A stretch of 64,000 nt of DNA from Sphingobacteriales bacterium (GTDB taxonomy: Bacteria > Bacteroidota > Bacteroidia > Chitinophagales > Chitinophagaceae): the NCBI GenBank assembly GCA_012270485.1, contig JAAXIF010000007.1, positions 1-64,000 of the forward strand, written 5' to 3'. The notes under the pieces were generated by a model that saw only the letters and a program-made list of their open reading frames with translations, was not told where the DNA came from and did no database searches. The position numbers and the translations under genes are program-made. Of this stretch, positions 23,486-31,325 are shown piece after piece (position 1 is the stretch's first letter; every line of letters begins with the position of its first letter).

Positions 23486-24061
23486 ATGAATAAATTTTTA
23501 ATCGTCGGGCTAGGTAATATTGGAGATGAATACAAGCATACTCGTCATAACATTGGGTTTGATGTGGTGAGTGCATTTGTGTTAAAGCATGGCGCATTTT
23601 TCAAACTAGATCGTTTAGCAGAAGTTGCTGAAGTGAAATGGAAGGGACGTGTATTTATTTGTATCAAACCCACTACTTATATGAACCTGAGTGGAAAAGC
23701 GATGAAATACTGGATGGATAAAGAAGGGGTTGATATCAGTCGCACGCTCACCATTGTTGATGATTTGGCTTTACCATTGAGCAAATTAAGGTTACGAGGT
23801 TCGGGCTCTGATGCAGGGCATAATGGATTAAAAGATATTCAACTGACATTGGGTACGGACCAATACCCCAAACTTCGTTTTGGTATTGGTAATCAGTTCC
23901 CCAAAGGTCGTCAGGTTGAGTTTGTACTGGGAAAGTGGTTGCCGGATGAACAAAAAATTATCCAGTCTAAGATTGAGAAATCTATTGAGATTATAGAGTC
24001 ATTTGCTACCATTGGGTTGGAGAAAACGATGAGCCAGGTAAATAACCTCAATTTCTTATAA
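23486..24061 (+). CDS. pth: peptidyl-tRNA hydrolase
   Basis: Cleaves peptidyl-tRNAs released by stalled ribosomes. The protein is 191 aa from ATG 23486. The frame stays open to 23435, but the extra 17 residues are not family-like and precede the -7 box. Signatures: FLIVGLGNIGDEYKHTRHNIGFDVV with the catalytic His, KPTTYMNLSGKA, VDDLALPLSKLRLRGSGSDAGHNGLKDI and RFGIG. All catalytic residues are present. It follows the inverted kinase gene and would normally follow rplY directly. Confidence 0.95.
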   Translation: MNKFLIVGLGNIGDEYKHTRHNIGFDVVSAFVLKHGAFFKLDRLAEVAEVKWKGRVFICIKPTTYMNLSGKAMKYWMDKEGVDISRTLTIVDDLALPLSKLRLRGSGSDAGHNGLKDIQLTLGTDQYPKLRFGIGNQFPKGRQVEFVLGKWLPDEQKIIQSKIEKSIEIIESFATIGLEKTMSQVNNLNFL

Positions 24062-24190
24062 TATTAGTCTGTTTTAGACGTTATTATATCTTAATAAGAC
24101 ATTATCATTACCATAATCCCGTGAAAAACATCTTTCCTTTTCAGGAACAGATGTGAAAAGATGTCTGGTTAACATGATAAACTTACACGT

Positions 24191-24802
24191 ATGAAATTTT
24201 TTTGTGTGGGCAGGAATTATGCAGATCATGCTAAGGAATTGGGAAATGCAGTTCCAGAGGAGCCCGTTATTTTCATGAAGCCCAAATCTGCATTGCTTCA
24301 ACCCAATGCCCCTTTTTATTATCCTGAATTTACCAATGAGCTTCACTACGAAGCAGAATTGGTGCTCAGGGTTTCTAAGAATGGTAAATATGTTCAAGAG
24401 CATCAGGCATCGAAATATTATGATGCCATTACGGTAGGAATTGATTTTACCGCTAGAGATATTCAGGCAGAACTTAAAAAGAAAGGATTGCCTTGGGAAA
24501 AAGCAAAAGCTTGGGATCAATCCGCAGTTGTAGGAAAATGGATGCCTATTCAGCCTGAATTCATGCGCTCACCTATTCAGTTTTCCATGAAGAAAAATAA
24601 GGAACTGGTTCAAAATGGTAATACCGCTGATATGATCTTTTCTTGTGATTACATCATAGCACATGTTTCTCAATATTTTTCACTCAATATTGGGGATCTG
24701 ATTTTTACAGGAACGCCTTCGGGTGTAGGTGAATGTGTAGTTGGAGATGTATTGGAAGGCTATCTAAAAGAAGAAAAAATGTTTGAACTCGAGATCAAAT
24801 AA
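24191..24802 (+). CDS. fumarylacetoacetate hydrolase family protein
   Basis: A 203-aa single-domain FAH-fold protein (YcgM/FAHD1 type). Members hydrolyse or decarboxylate acylpyruvates and oxaloacetate, or isomerise hydroxyheptadienedioate. Metal-binding motif FHYEAELVLRVSKNGKY-like (NELHYEAELVLRVS here), then GIDFTARDIQ, KAWDQSAVVG and the C-terminal IGDLIFTGTPSGVG are all conserved. Exact substrate is unknown. It lies 28 nt upstream of a fused E1 dehydrogenase gene and may be co-transcribed. Confidence 0.88.
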   Translation: MKFFCVGRNYADHAKELGNAVPEEPVIFMKPKSALLQPNAPFYYPEFTNELHYEAELVLRVSKNGKYVQEHQASKYYDAITVGIDFTARDIQAELKKKGLPWEKAKAWDQSAVVGKWMPIQPEFMRSPIQFSMKKNKELVQNGNTADMIFSCDYIIAHVSQYFSLNIGDLIFTGTPSGVGECVVGDVLEGYLKEEKMFELEIK

Positions 24803-24830
24803 TCATTAGGAAAAGAAGATCGTCTTATTC

Positions 24831-26894
24831 ATGTTAACTCCGGAATTATTACTGAAAGCATATCAACTCATGGTCACTGCAAAGTCCATGTGTGATACCT
24901 ATGATGCGAATAGACAGATCTGTAAATATGTACATTCGACTTCTCGTGGACATGAAGCCATTCAACTGGCAACCGGTATGCAATTGTTGCCTTGCGATTG
25001 GGTAAGTCCTTATTACAGGGATGATAGTATCATGTTATCCATCGGGTTTCAGCCTTATGAGTTGATATTGCAATTGTTAGCAAAAAAAGAAGACCCTTTT
25101 TCCGGTGGACGATCGTATTACTGTCACCCCAGCAGTAGAGATGACAATCGTCCATCTATCATCCATCAAAGTAGTGCCACCGGTATGCAAACCATTCCTA
25201 CTACTGGATTGGCACAGGGTATACAATATCTGGAAAGAATACAGAGTGATAAGTTGCGCAGAGTTGATGGACAATTACCCATTGTCCTATGTTCATTAGG
25301 AGATGGGAGTGTTACTGAGGGAGAAGTGAGTGAAGCTTTACAATTTGCAGCGCTTAAACAATTACCCATTATTTATTTGGTGCAGGATAATCAATGGAGC
25401 ATCAGTGCTTCTGCTGAAGAAGTAAGAGCCATGAATGCGTATGATTATGCACAAGGTTTTAAAGGATTGAGAAGATGGCAATGTGATGGTAGCGATTTTA
25501 TTCGCAGTTATGAAACCATGTCAGAAGCCATCGCCTATACACGTGCGGAGAGAAAACCTGCATTGGTACATGCTAAAGTGCCCTTGTTGGGGCATCACAC
25601 CAGTGGCGTTCGAAGAGAGTTTTATAGAAGTAGAGAAGACTTATTGAAGCATGGATTGTATGATCCACTTCCTAAATTAAGATTATTACTTACCGATGTA
25701 GGAATCGCTGAACATGTCATCACAGATATTGAAAAGCAGGCAGAAGAAAAAGTACTGGCAGATTTTCAGCGTGCGCAAGCAGCACCTGATCCTGATCCAC
25801 GTTCAGTAACAGCACATGTTTTTGCACCCACGCCGGTAACAGAAGAAAAAGGTCAACGTAGTCCAAAGAATGGGGAGAAAGTATTGATGGTAGATGCTGC
25901 ACTGCATGCCATTGAAGAACTAATGGAAGAACATCCGGAAGCTATTTTATATGGTCAGGATGTTGGAGCTCGTTTGGGTGGTGTATTCAGAGAAGCGGCA
26001 ACATTGGGTGAAAAGTTTGGAGAACACCGTGTGTTTAATACGGCTATTCAGGAAGCCTATATTGTAGGTTCAACCGCAGGTCTTTCTGCACTCGGTATCA
26101 AACCCATGGTAGAAGTGCAGTTTGCAGATTATATCTATCCCGGGTTTAATCAACTCGTAACAGAATTATCGAAGTCCTGCTATCTCTCCAATGGAAAATT
26201 CCCGGTAGGGATGGTATTACGCGTACCCACAGGTGCTTATGGTGGGGGCGGACCTTATCATAGCGGAAGCGTTGAAAGTACTTTGTTGACCATCAAGGGT
26301 ATTAAAGTAGTGTACCCGTCCAATACTGCAGATATGAAAGGCTTGCTCAAAGCTGCATTTCATGACCCCAATCCGGTAGTCATACTGGAGCACAAGGGAT
26401 TATATTGGAGCAAAGTGCCCGGAACGGAAGATGCGAAGATGGTAGAACCTTCGAAGGATTATCTGTTGCCATTGGGTAAAGCCAATATTGTACTAGCTGC
26501 TGATACTGCACGTGTGAAAAAAGGGGAAACCGTTTGTGTGATCACCTATGGAATGGGGGTGTATTGGGCAAAAGCAGCAGCAGCTCATTTACCCGGACAA
26601 GTTGAAATCGTTGATTTACGGACCCTATATCCTTTAGACGAAGAAATGATCTTTAATCAGGTCAAAAAACATGGAAAAGTGTTGGTTTTGAGTGAGGAAC
26701 AGCAAAATAACTCTTTTGCAGAAGCATTGGCATTACGTATTACCAATCATTGTTATCACTTTTTGGATGCGAGGGTAGAGGTAATGGGATCATTGAATTT
26801 ACCTGCGGTGCCCATCAATCTGGTATTGGAAGCTGCTATGTTACCCAATGCCCAAACCGTTAAAGAACGAATCGCCAAATTGTTGGCATACTAA
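24831..26894 (+). CDS. 2-oxoacid dehydrogenase E1, fused alpha and beta subunits (copy 1)
   Basis: Thiamine-diphosphate enzyme of 687 aa that decarboxylates a 2-oxoacid (branched-chain or pyruvate) and passes the acyl group to an E2 lipoyl carrier. Alpha part about 1-330: HSTSRGHEAIQLATG, YYRDDSIML, then the ThDP motif LGDGSVTEGE to QDNQWSIS. A linker rich in Ala/Asp/Pro at about 330-365 joins the beta part, about 365-687: ILYGQDVGARLGGVFREA, FNTAIQEAYIVGSTAGLSALG and VVYPSNTADMKGLLKAA. In most bacteria these are separate genes. No E2 or E3 lies in the window. A second fused E1 is at 35128. Confidence 0.9.
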   Translation: MLTPELLLKAYQLMVTAKSMCDTYDANRQICKYVHSTSRGHEAIQLATGMQLLPCDWVSPYYRDDSIMLSIGFQPYELILQLLAKKEDPFSGGRSYYCHPSSRDDNRPSIIHQSSATGMQTIPTTGLAQGIQYLERIQSDKLRRVDGQLPIVLCSLGDGSVTEGEVSEALQFAALKQLPIIYLVQDNQWSISASAEEVRAMNAYDYAQGFKGLRRWQCDGSDFIRSYETMSEAIAYTRAERKPALVHAKVPLLGHHTSGVRREFYRSREDLLKHGLYDPLPKLRLLLTDVGIAEHVITDIEKQAEEKVLADFQRAQAAPDPDPRSVTAHVFAPTPVTEEKGQRSPKNGEKVLMVDAALHAIEELMEEHPEAILYGQDVGARLGGVFREAATLGEKFGEHRVFNTAIQEAYIVGSTAGLSALGIKPMVEVQFADYIYPGFNQLVTELSKSCYLSNGKFPVGMVLRVPTGAYGGGGPYHSGSVESTLLTIKGIKVVYPSNTADMKGLLKAAFHDPNPVVILEHKGLYWSKVPGTEDAKMVEPSKDYLLPLGKANIVLAADTARVKKGETVCVITYGMGVYWAKAAAAHLPGQVEIVDLRTLYPLDEEMIFNQVKKHGKVLVLSEEQQNNSFAEALALRITNHCYHFLDARVEVMGSLNLPAVPINLVLEAAMLPNAQTVKERIAKLLAY

Positions 26895-26913
26895 GCTTGA
26901 ACCCCTATATTTG
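26883..26913 (+). promoter_or_regulatory. tRNA promoter
   Basis: TTG (26883-26885), 20 nt, then TATATTTG (26906-26913). This fits the Bacteroidota -33/-7 pattern in sequence and spacing. It overlaps the last codons of the E1 gene and lies 26 nt before the mature tRNA 5' end. Confidence 0.65.
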
Positions 26914-26939
26914 CACCCCGTAAATGAAAATTTACAAAT

Positions 26940-27013
26940 GGCGGGGTAGCTCAGGTGGTTAGAGCGTTGGATTCATAACCCAAAGGTCTCGGGTTCAACT
27001 CCCGATCCCGCTA
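26940..27013 (+). tRNA. tRNA with CAT anticodon (elongator Met, or Ile2)
   Basis: 74 nt that fold as a cloverleaf: acceptor GGCGGGG/TCCCGCT with G-U pairs at 1-72 and 7-66, D arm GCTC/GAGC, anticodon arm TTGGA/CCCAA around TTCATAA, a 5-nt variable loop (AGGTC), T arm TCGGG-TTCAACT-CCCGA, discriminator A. The 31-39 pair is A-C. CCA is not encoded. It lacks the three G-C pairs and the 1-72 mismatch typical of initiator tRNA, so it should be tRNA-Met(CAT) or a lysidine-modified tRNA-Ile; I cannot tell which. Confidence 0.92.
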
Positions 27014-27020
27014 CGATACG

Positions 27021-27047
27021 GAGTCTTCATTGAAGGCTCTTTTTTTT
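27021..27047 (+). terminator. terminator of the tRNA gene
   Basis: GAG-T-CTTC, 3-nt loop, GAAG-G-CTC, then eight T. Eight bases after the tRNA. Confidence 0.88.
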
Positions 27048-27050
27048 GCC

Positions 27051-27164
27051 CATAACCCAAGGTCTCGGGCCGAGACGATCAGCGAAGCTGATATCTCGGT
27101 GCCGACAAGATCGTCGGGATTCAACTCCCGACTTGTAACAACAGCATCGTTGGTATCCCGCTAC
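27051..27164 (+). pseudogene. fragmented copy of the tRNA 3' half, split by REP-like inserts
   Basis: Three blocks repeat, in order, the 3' half of the adjacent tRNA: 27051-27069 (CATAACCCAAGGTCTCGGG, one A fewer than the original), 27116-27131 (GGGATTCAACTCCCGA) and 27155-27164 (ATCCCGCTAC). Between them lie a 46-nt insert of two hairpins and a 23-nt insert. It cannot fold as a tRNA. It may be a duplication scar, a decayed integration (att) site, or a REP-invaded tRNA copy. Confidence 0.75.
27070..27117. repeat. two REP-like hairpins in the tRNA remnant
   Basis: CCGAGA-CG-ATCAGC-GAA-GCTGAT-A-TCTCGG at 27070-27099 and CCGAC-AAGATC-GTCGG at 27102-27117. They are short imperfect palindromes with GC-rich stems, the form of REP elements mobilised by RAYT transposases. 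No RAYT gene is in the window. Confidence 0.7.
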
Positions 27165-27166
27165 TT

Positions 27167-27194
27167 GTCCTACGAAGCTTTAGCGTAGTAGGAC
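27167..27194. repeat. REP-like palindrome (GTCCTACG ... AGGAC)
   Basis: GTCCT-ACG, a 9-nt loop, CGT-(AGT)-AGGAC: a stem with a 3-nt bulge. It begins 2 nt after the last tRNA-like block. Confidence 0.7.
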
Positions 27195-27209
27195 TTAACA
27201 TCAAATTAG

Positions 27210-27240
27210 AGCCCATAGAACTTGATTCTATGGGCTTTCT
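27210..27240 (+). terminator. terminator-like hairpin after the tRNA remnant
   Basis: Perfect 11-bp stem AGCCCATAGAA / TTCTATGGGCT, 5-nt loop, then TTCTTG. A second terminator so close to the first suggests the remnant region was once a transcribed gene end. Confidence 0.65.
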
Positions 27241-27378
27241 TGTGTTTACAAACTACTGTCATTACATCCATAGTTCAGAAGCAATTATATAAAGAAGAAA
27301 GACCCATCATTAGCCGATTGAAAGTTATCCGTAATCATTTTTCCAATACCCTCAAATTGTAGTAATTTGATGACTATC

Positions 27379-28599
27379 ATGAAAAAGCTACTGATCTATT
27401 TCTTTTTACTGATGCCTGTATTGGTAGGGGCACAACAAAAATTTGTTCATACAAAGGGTCAACAAATTTATACTCCCGAAGGAAAACCTTTCCTCATGAA
27501 AGGAACCAATCTTGGGAATTGGTTATTGCCTGAAGGCTATATGTTCAAATTCGACAAAGTTAACGCACCCTGGATGATTGAGCAGGTGTTGCTTGAACTC
27601 ATCGGTCCATCAGCCAATACCCGTTTTTGGAAACAGTACCTGGATAGCTATATCACCGAAGCGGATATCCGCCTCTTGAAAGAAATGGGATCCAATAGTG
27701 TTCGTCTTCCATTCGATTATCGGCTCTTTACCAATGAATCGTACTTAGGAGCAAATGATAGTACCCGCGGATTTTATTATATGGATCAGGTAGTAAACTG
27801 GTGTAAAAAATACCAGCTTTATCTATTGCTCGATATGCATGGAGCACCGGGTGGTCAAACGGGAGATAATATTGACAATAGTTATGGTTATCCTTTTCTG
27901 TATACCGACAGTGGTTGCCAAGCGCAAACCATTAATATCTGGAAACGCATCGCAAACAGGTATAAAAATGAAACGATTATTCTTGGCTATGATTTGCTCA
28001 ATGAACCCATCGCTCATTTCTTTGATCAGGATCAATTGAATCCTTTACTGGAACCACTGTATCGAAAAATAGTGGGTGGGATCAGAGAAGTAGACAAAAA
28101 CCATCTTATTTTTTTGGAAGGCGCACAATGGGCTTCGAAGTTCCATATTTTCTCAAAACCTTTTGACGATAAATTGGTCTACAGTTTTCATAAATACTGG
28201 ACCGATACCACGCAAGAAGTAATACAGGAATATGTAGACTTTCGAAGTCGATACAATGTCCCCATTTATGTAGGCGAAACAGGAGAAAATAATGATGCAT
28301 GGATTCTTTCGTTTAGAAAATTGCTGGAGAAAAATAATATCGGCTGGCATTATTGGCCCTATAAAAAAATGGAAAGTACCAGTTGTGTTGTCAGCTTTCC
28401 AAAACCGGTAACCTGGGATAGCTTGGTAGCCTATACAAAAACGGTAAGGGTTTCACATGAAGACATTCGAAAGGCACGTCCCAAAAATATGCAGGCGATT
28501 CAGCAGGCATTAAGCGATTTTCTCAACTTCATGCAAAACCAATATTATAGTAAAAATTCTGCATATATTACCGGTATTGGTTTAAGGATACAACAATAG
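27379..28599 (+). CDS. glycoside hydrolase family 5 protein
   Basis: Secreted or periplasmic beta-glycanase of 406 aa. Signal peptide MKKLLIYFFLLMPVLVGAQ, then a TIM barrel beginning PFLMKGTNLGNWLLPEGYMF. The acid/base Glu is in YDLLNEP (about residue 195) and the nucleophile Glu in VPIYVGETGE (about 300). The N-x-x-S-V-R-L-P-F-D strand (SNSVRLPFDY) also fits GH5. It could act on beta-1,3/1,4-glucan or mannan; substrate not decidable. Upstream in-frame starts exist (ATG 27370, TTG 27367); I chose 27379 because it gives the best signal peptide. Confidence 0.87.
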   Translation: MKKLLIYFFLLMPVLVGAQQKFVHTKGQQIYTPEGKPFLMKGTNLGNWLLPEGYMFKFDKVNAPWMIEQVLLELIGPSANTRFWKQYLDSYITEADIRLLKEMGSNSVRLPFDYRLFTNESYLGANDSTRGFYYMDQVVNWCKKYQLYLLLDMHGAPGGQTGDNIDNSYGYPFLYTDSGCQAQTINIWKRIANRYKNETIILGYDLLNEPIAHFFDQDQLNPLLEPLYRKIVGGIREVDKNHLIFLEGAQWASKFHIFSKPFDDKLVYSFHKYWTDTTQEVIQEYVDFRSRYNVPIYVGETGENNDAWILSFRKLLEKNNIGWHYWPYKKMESTSCVVSFPKPVTWDSLVAYTKTVRVSHEDIRKARPKNMQAIQQALSDFLNFMQNQYYSKNSAYITGIGLRIQQ

Positions 28600-28645
28600 G
28601 GATAGTTTTAATTAGAGGCATGTTCAACTTATGCGGCTCCGCATT

Positions 28646-28699
28646 CATCCGTTTATCTAATAATGGTAGGATGATAATTGATTAGCGGATGCTTTTATT
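28646..28699 (+). terminator. possible terminator after the GH5 gene
   Basis: CATCCG at 28646 and CGGATG ending 28691 pair as the base of an imperfect stem (further partial pairing TATC/GAT inside), followed by CTTTTATT. It overlaps the short leader of the next gene, so it could instead be an attenuator. Confidence 0.4.
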
Positions 28700-28710
28700 A
28701 ACTTCCGTCA

Positions 28711-30327
28711 ATGAAAACCAAAATCAACTTAAGGCAGCGAAGCCATTTCAGTTATGTAGCCTCGCTTTTTATCGTTACCCTTTTACTCTTGGGTAATATT
28801 TCTAACGCCCAGCGTCCAGGATCCGCACAAACGCAGGCAATCAAAGACCCTATTGTAGATGCTATTGTAAAAGAAGCCACAGAAAATTCTCAGTTGGAGA
28901 AACTTGCACACGAATTGATGGATGGTATCGGACCACGTTTGGTGGGAAGTCCAAAAATGAAGCAAGCCAATGATTGGGCTGTTGCAAAATATACCGCATG
29001 GGGTATTCCGGCCAGGAATGAAAAATGGGGTGAATGGCGTGGATGGGATCGTGGTATTACACATGTTGATATGATTTCACCATGGGTAAAATCATTAGAA
29101 GGTATGCAATTGGCTTGGAGTCCAAGCACAGGTGGTAAGACGGTTACGGGCGAAACCATTGTTCTCGCAGATGCAGCAGATTCCATCGCTTTTCAGCAAT
29201 GGTTACCTAATGTCAAAGGAAAATTTGTACTTGTTTCTATGGCACAACCTACCGGTAGACCTGATTACAACTGGGAAGAGTTTGGAACAAAAGAGTCTAT
29301 TGAGAAGATGAAGAAAAACCGTGCTGAGTTAACCCAAGCATGGCAAAGAAGAATCTCTAAATCCGGTTACAATGCTCGTACACTGGCAGTTGCTTTGGAA
29401 GAAGCGGGTGCATTGGGTGTTATTCAGTCTAATTGGTCACAAGGTTTTGGTGTGAACAAGATCTTTAGTGCGAATACTAAAAAAACGCCCACCATTGATC
29501 TTTCTCTGGAAGATTATAGTTTGTTATTTCGTTTAACGGAATCAGGTAGCAAACCACAGATCAGTGTTCGTGCTGATTCAAAAGAAACAGGTGTTCAGCC
29601 TACTTTCAATACGATCGCAGAAATCAAAGGTTCAGAAAAACCGGATGAGTATGTAATCCTTTCAGCACATTTTGATTCATGGGATGGTGGTACAGGTGCA
29701 ACAGATAATGGTACCGGTACACTCACCATGATGGAAGCCATGCGTATCCTCAAAAAAATATTACCCAATCCGAAGAGAACGATTTTGGTTGGACATTGGG
29801 GTAGTGAAGAGCAAGGTTTAAATGGATCTCGCGCTTTTGTAGAAGATCATCCTGAGATTGTACAAAATATGCAAGCACTCTTCAATCAAGACAATGGTAC
29901 CGGACGTGTTGCCAATATTTCCGGACAAGGTTTTCTGAACGCTTATGAATACATCAGTCGTTGGCTTACACGTGTTCCGAGCGATATCCGTCAGCATATC
30001 ACTACTAATTTCCCGGGTTCTCCGGGTGGGGGTGGATCTGATTATGCCTCTTTCCTTGCAGCAGGAGCACCCGCATTTTCACTGAGTTCACTCGGCTGGT
30101 CTTATGGTAATTATACCTGGCACACCAATCGCGACACGTATGATAAAATTGTATTCGATGATGTAAGAAACAATGCCATCCTTACCGCTATTTTAGCATA
30201 CATGGCCAGTGAAGACAATACCAAAACATCACGTGAAAAAATCGTATTACCCATCAATCCTAGAACCGGTCAACCGGGTCAGTGGCCAACGCCCACAAAA
30301 GCTACCCGTAAAGGCGGATTGAACTAA
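28711..30327 (+). CDS. M28 family metallopeptidase
   Basis: Exported zinc aminopeptidase-like enzyme of 538 aa. An N-terminal hydrophobic segment (VASLFIVTLLLLGNISNAQ) is a signal peptide. A PA-like insert lies at about 130-270, and the catalytic domain starts near residue 300. Zinc ligands and catalytic residues are visible: SAHFDSWDGG (His, Asp), GATDNGTGT (bridging Asp), WGSEEQGLNGS (Glu-Glu) and the C-terminal YTWHTNRDTYDKI (His). It probably trims peptides in the periplasm or outside the cell. A strong terminator follows 22 nt after the stop. Confidence 0.9.
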   Translation: MKTKINLRQRSHFSYVASLFIVTLLLLGNISNAQRPGSAQTQAIKDPIVDAIVKEATENSQLEKLAHELMDGIGPRLVGSPKMKQANDWAVAKYTAWGIPARNEKWGEWRGWDRGITHVDMISPWVKSLEGMQLAWSPSTGGKTVTGETIVLADAADSIAFQQWLPNVKGKFVLVSMAQPTGRPDYNWEEFGTKESIEKMKKNRAELTQAWQRRISKSGYNARTLAVALEEAGALGVIQSNWSQGFGVNKIFSANTKKTPTIDLSLEDYSLLFRLTESGSKPQISVRADSKETGVQPTFNTIAEIKGSEKPDEYVILSAHFDSWDGGTGATDNGTGTLTMMEAMRILKKILPNPKRTILVGHWGSEEQGLNGSRAFVEDHPEIVQNMQALFNQDNGTGRVANISGQGFLNAYEYISRWLTRVPSDIRQHITTNFPGSPGGGGSDYASFLAAGAPAFSLSSLGWSYGNYTWHTNRDTYDKIVFDDVRNNAILTAILAYMASEDNTKTSREKIVLPINPRTGQPGQWPTPTKATRKGGLN

Positions 30328-30348
30328 TACTATTGTTCTTTTAAGACA

Positions 30349-30386
30349 AGAGGTTGTATCAGACTTTTGATACAGCCTCTTTCTTT
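30349..30386 (+). terminator. terminator after M28 peptidase gene
   Basis: AGAGGTTGTATCA / TGATACAGCCTCT stem then TTCTTT. It is of the same type as the one after rplY. Confidence 0.85.
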
Positions 30387-30387
30387 A

Positions 30388-30520
30388 CCATAGACCATGG
30401 ACCATAGACCATAGTCCATAAGCTATACCCCATCACCCCAATCTCATTTTCTATACTCCACTTTCAAAACTCCCTCTCTCTTACCATGGACTATGGACTA
30501 TAGGCCATCAGCTATAACCC
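30388..30520. repeat. two family A blocks in the 30.33-30.77 kb gap
   Basis: Blocks at 30388-30428 (CATAGACCATGGACC ... AGTCCATAAGCTAT) and 30483-30520 (ACCATGGACTATGGACTATAGG ... AGCTATAAC) flank 55 nt of pyrimidine-rich DNA. The rest of the gap to 30765 holds no gene I can support; the reading frame of the receiver gene stays open back to 30643. Confidence 0.75.
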
Positions 30521-30765
30521 ATACCCCTAAAGCCTCATTTTATGTAGTGTAATTACTACCGAATGTATACGATCATCTACTGTTTTTTGAAGGGAAATGT
30601 TATTGTAGAAGGCGGTGAATGAAACTTACTTTGTTAAACTGATTGAATGTATTTCTCGTAAGTAAATGCATCCATTCAGAGGTTTCAAATCCAATATCCA
30701 CCCCCCTAATGAAATTCACTGTTAACAGCAGTGGAAAGGGATTCGATAACCTAAAAACAAAGTAT

Positions 30766-31233
30766 ATGTTCAGGAAAGTAATGGTTGTGAACGATGATGA
30801 GATTTCTTTGTTTGTATCCAGCAAAATGATCAGCAAAACAGCTTTTGCTGCAGATGTCATTACCGCAGGTAATGGTTTAAAAGCCTTACAAGTATTTGAT
30901 CAGTTATTACTCAACAGTAGAACCCCTTCGGATGTGCCGGAATTGGTGTTTCTGGATCTTCACATGCCGGTGATGGATGGATGGGAGTTTCTGGAAGTAT
31001 TCTCAGAAAAATATGCGTACATATTTCCATCGGTACGTTTTGTGATTCTTTCTTCTTCTATTGATCCGGATGATATTGCCAAGCTCGATCGTTTTTCAAC
31101 AGTGATCGATTTGATTCGCAATCCGATCAGTTTTGAAATATTGAATGAGTTGAAGTTGAAATATCAAAAAATGAATTTCAAATTCCCACTCGTCAATCAT
31201 CAGCAGAATATAGCCACGCAAATGATTGCTTAA
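30766..31233 (+). CDS. stand-alone response-regulator receiver protein lacking the conserved Lys
   Basis: A 155-aa single receiver domain with no output domain (CheY/Spo0F-like). Acid pocket VNDDE at the start, phosphoacceptor in VFLDLHMPVMDGWEFL, switch Ser in FVILSSSID. The invariant Lys of the K-P motif is Asn here (IRNPISFEIL), which in other receivers slows phosphotransfer or signalling. I chose ATG 30766, which begins the first beta-strand (MFRKVMVVNDDE). ATG 30709 and 30643 are in frame but add non-family residues. No kinase is adjacent. Confidence 0.82.
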   Translation: MFRKVMVVNDDEISLFVSSKMISKTAFAADVITAGNGLKALQVFDQLLLNSRTPSDVPELVFLDLHMPVMDGWEFLEVFSEKYAYIFPSVRFVILSSSIDPDDIAKLDRFSTVIDLIRNPISFEILNELKLKYQKMNFKFPLVNHQQNIATQMIA

Positions 31234-31325
31234 GATAATCGGGTGGGTAGTGAATCCAAATACCTGATTGCAGTGGAGCGGATTAACACAGCGATTGTAT
31301 TCTCGAAATTCATTACCCCCCATTT

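Noticed and set aside
26940..27240. Genomic island boundary at the tRNA
   Set aside because: The two copies of the tRNA 3' end are under 150 nt apart and no integrase or cargo lies between or beside them; only a scar is supportable.
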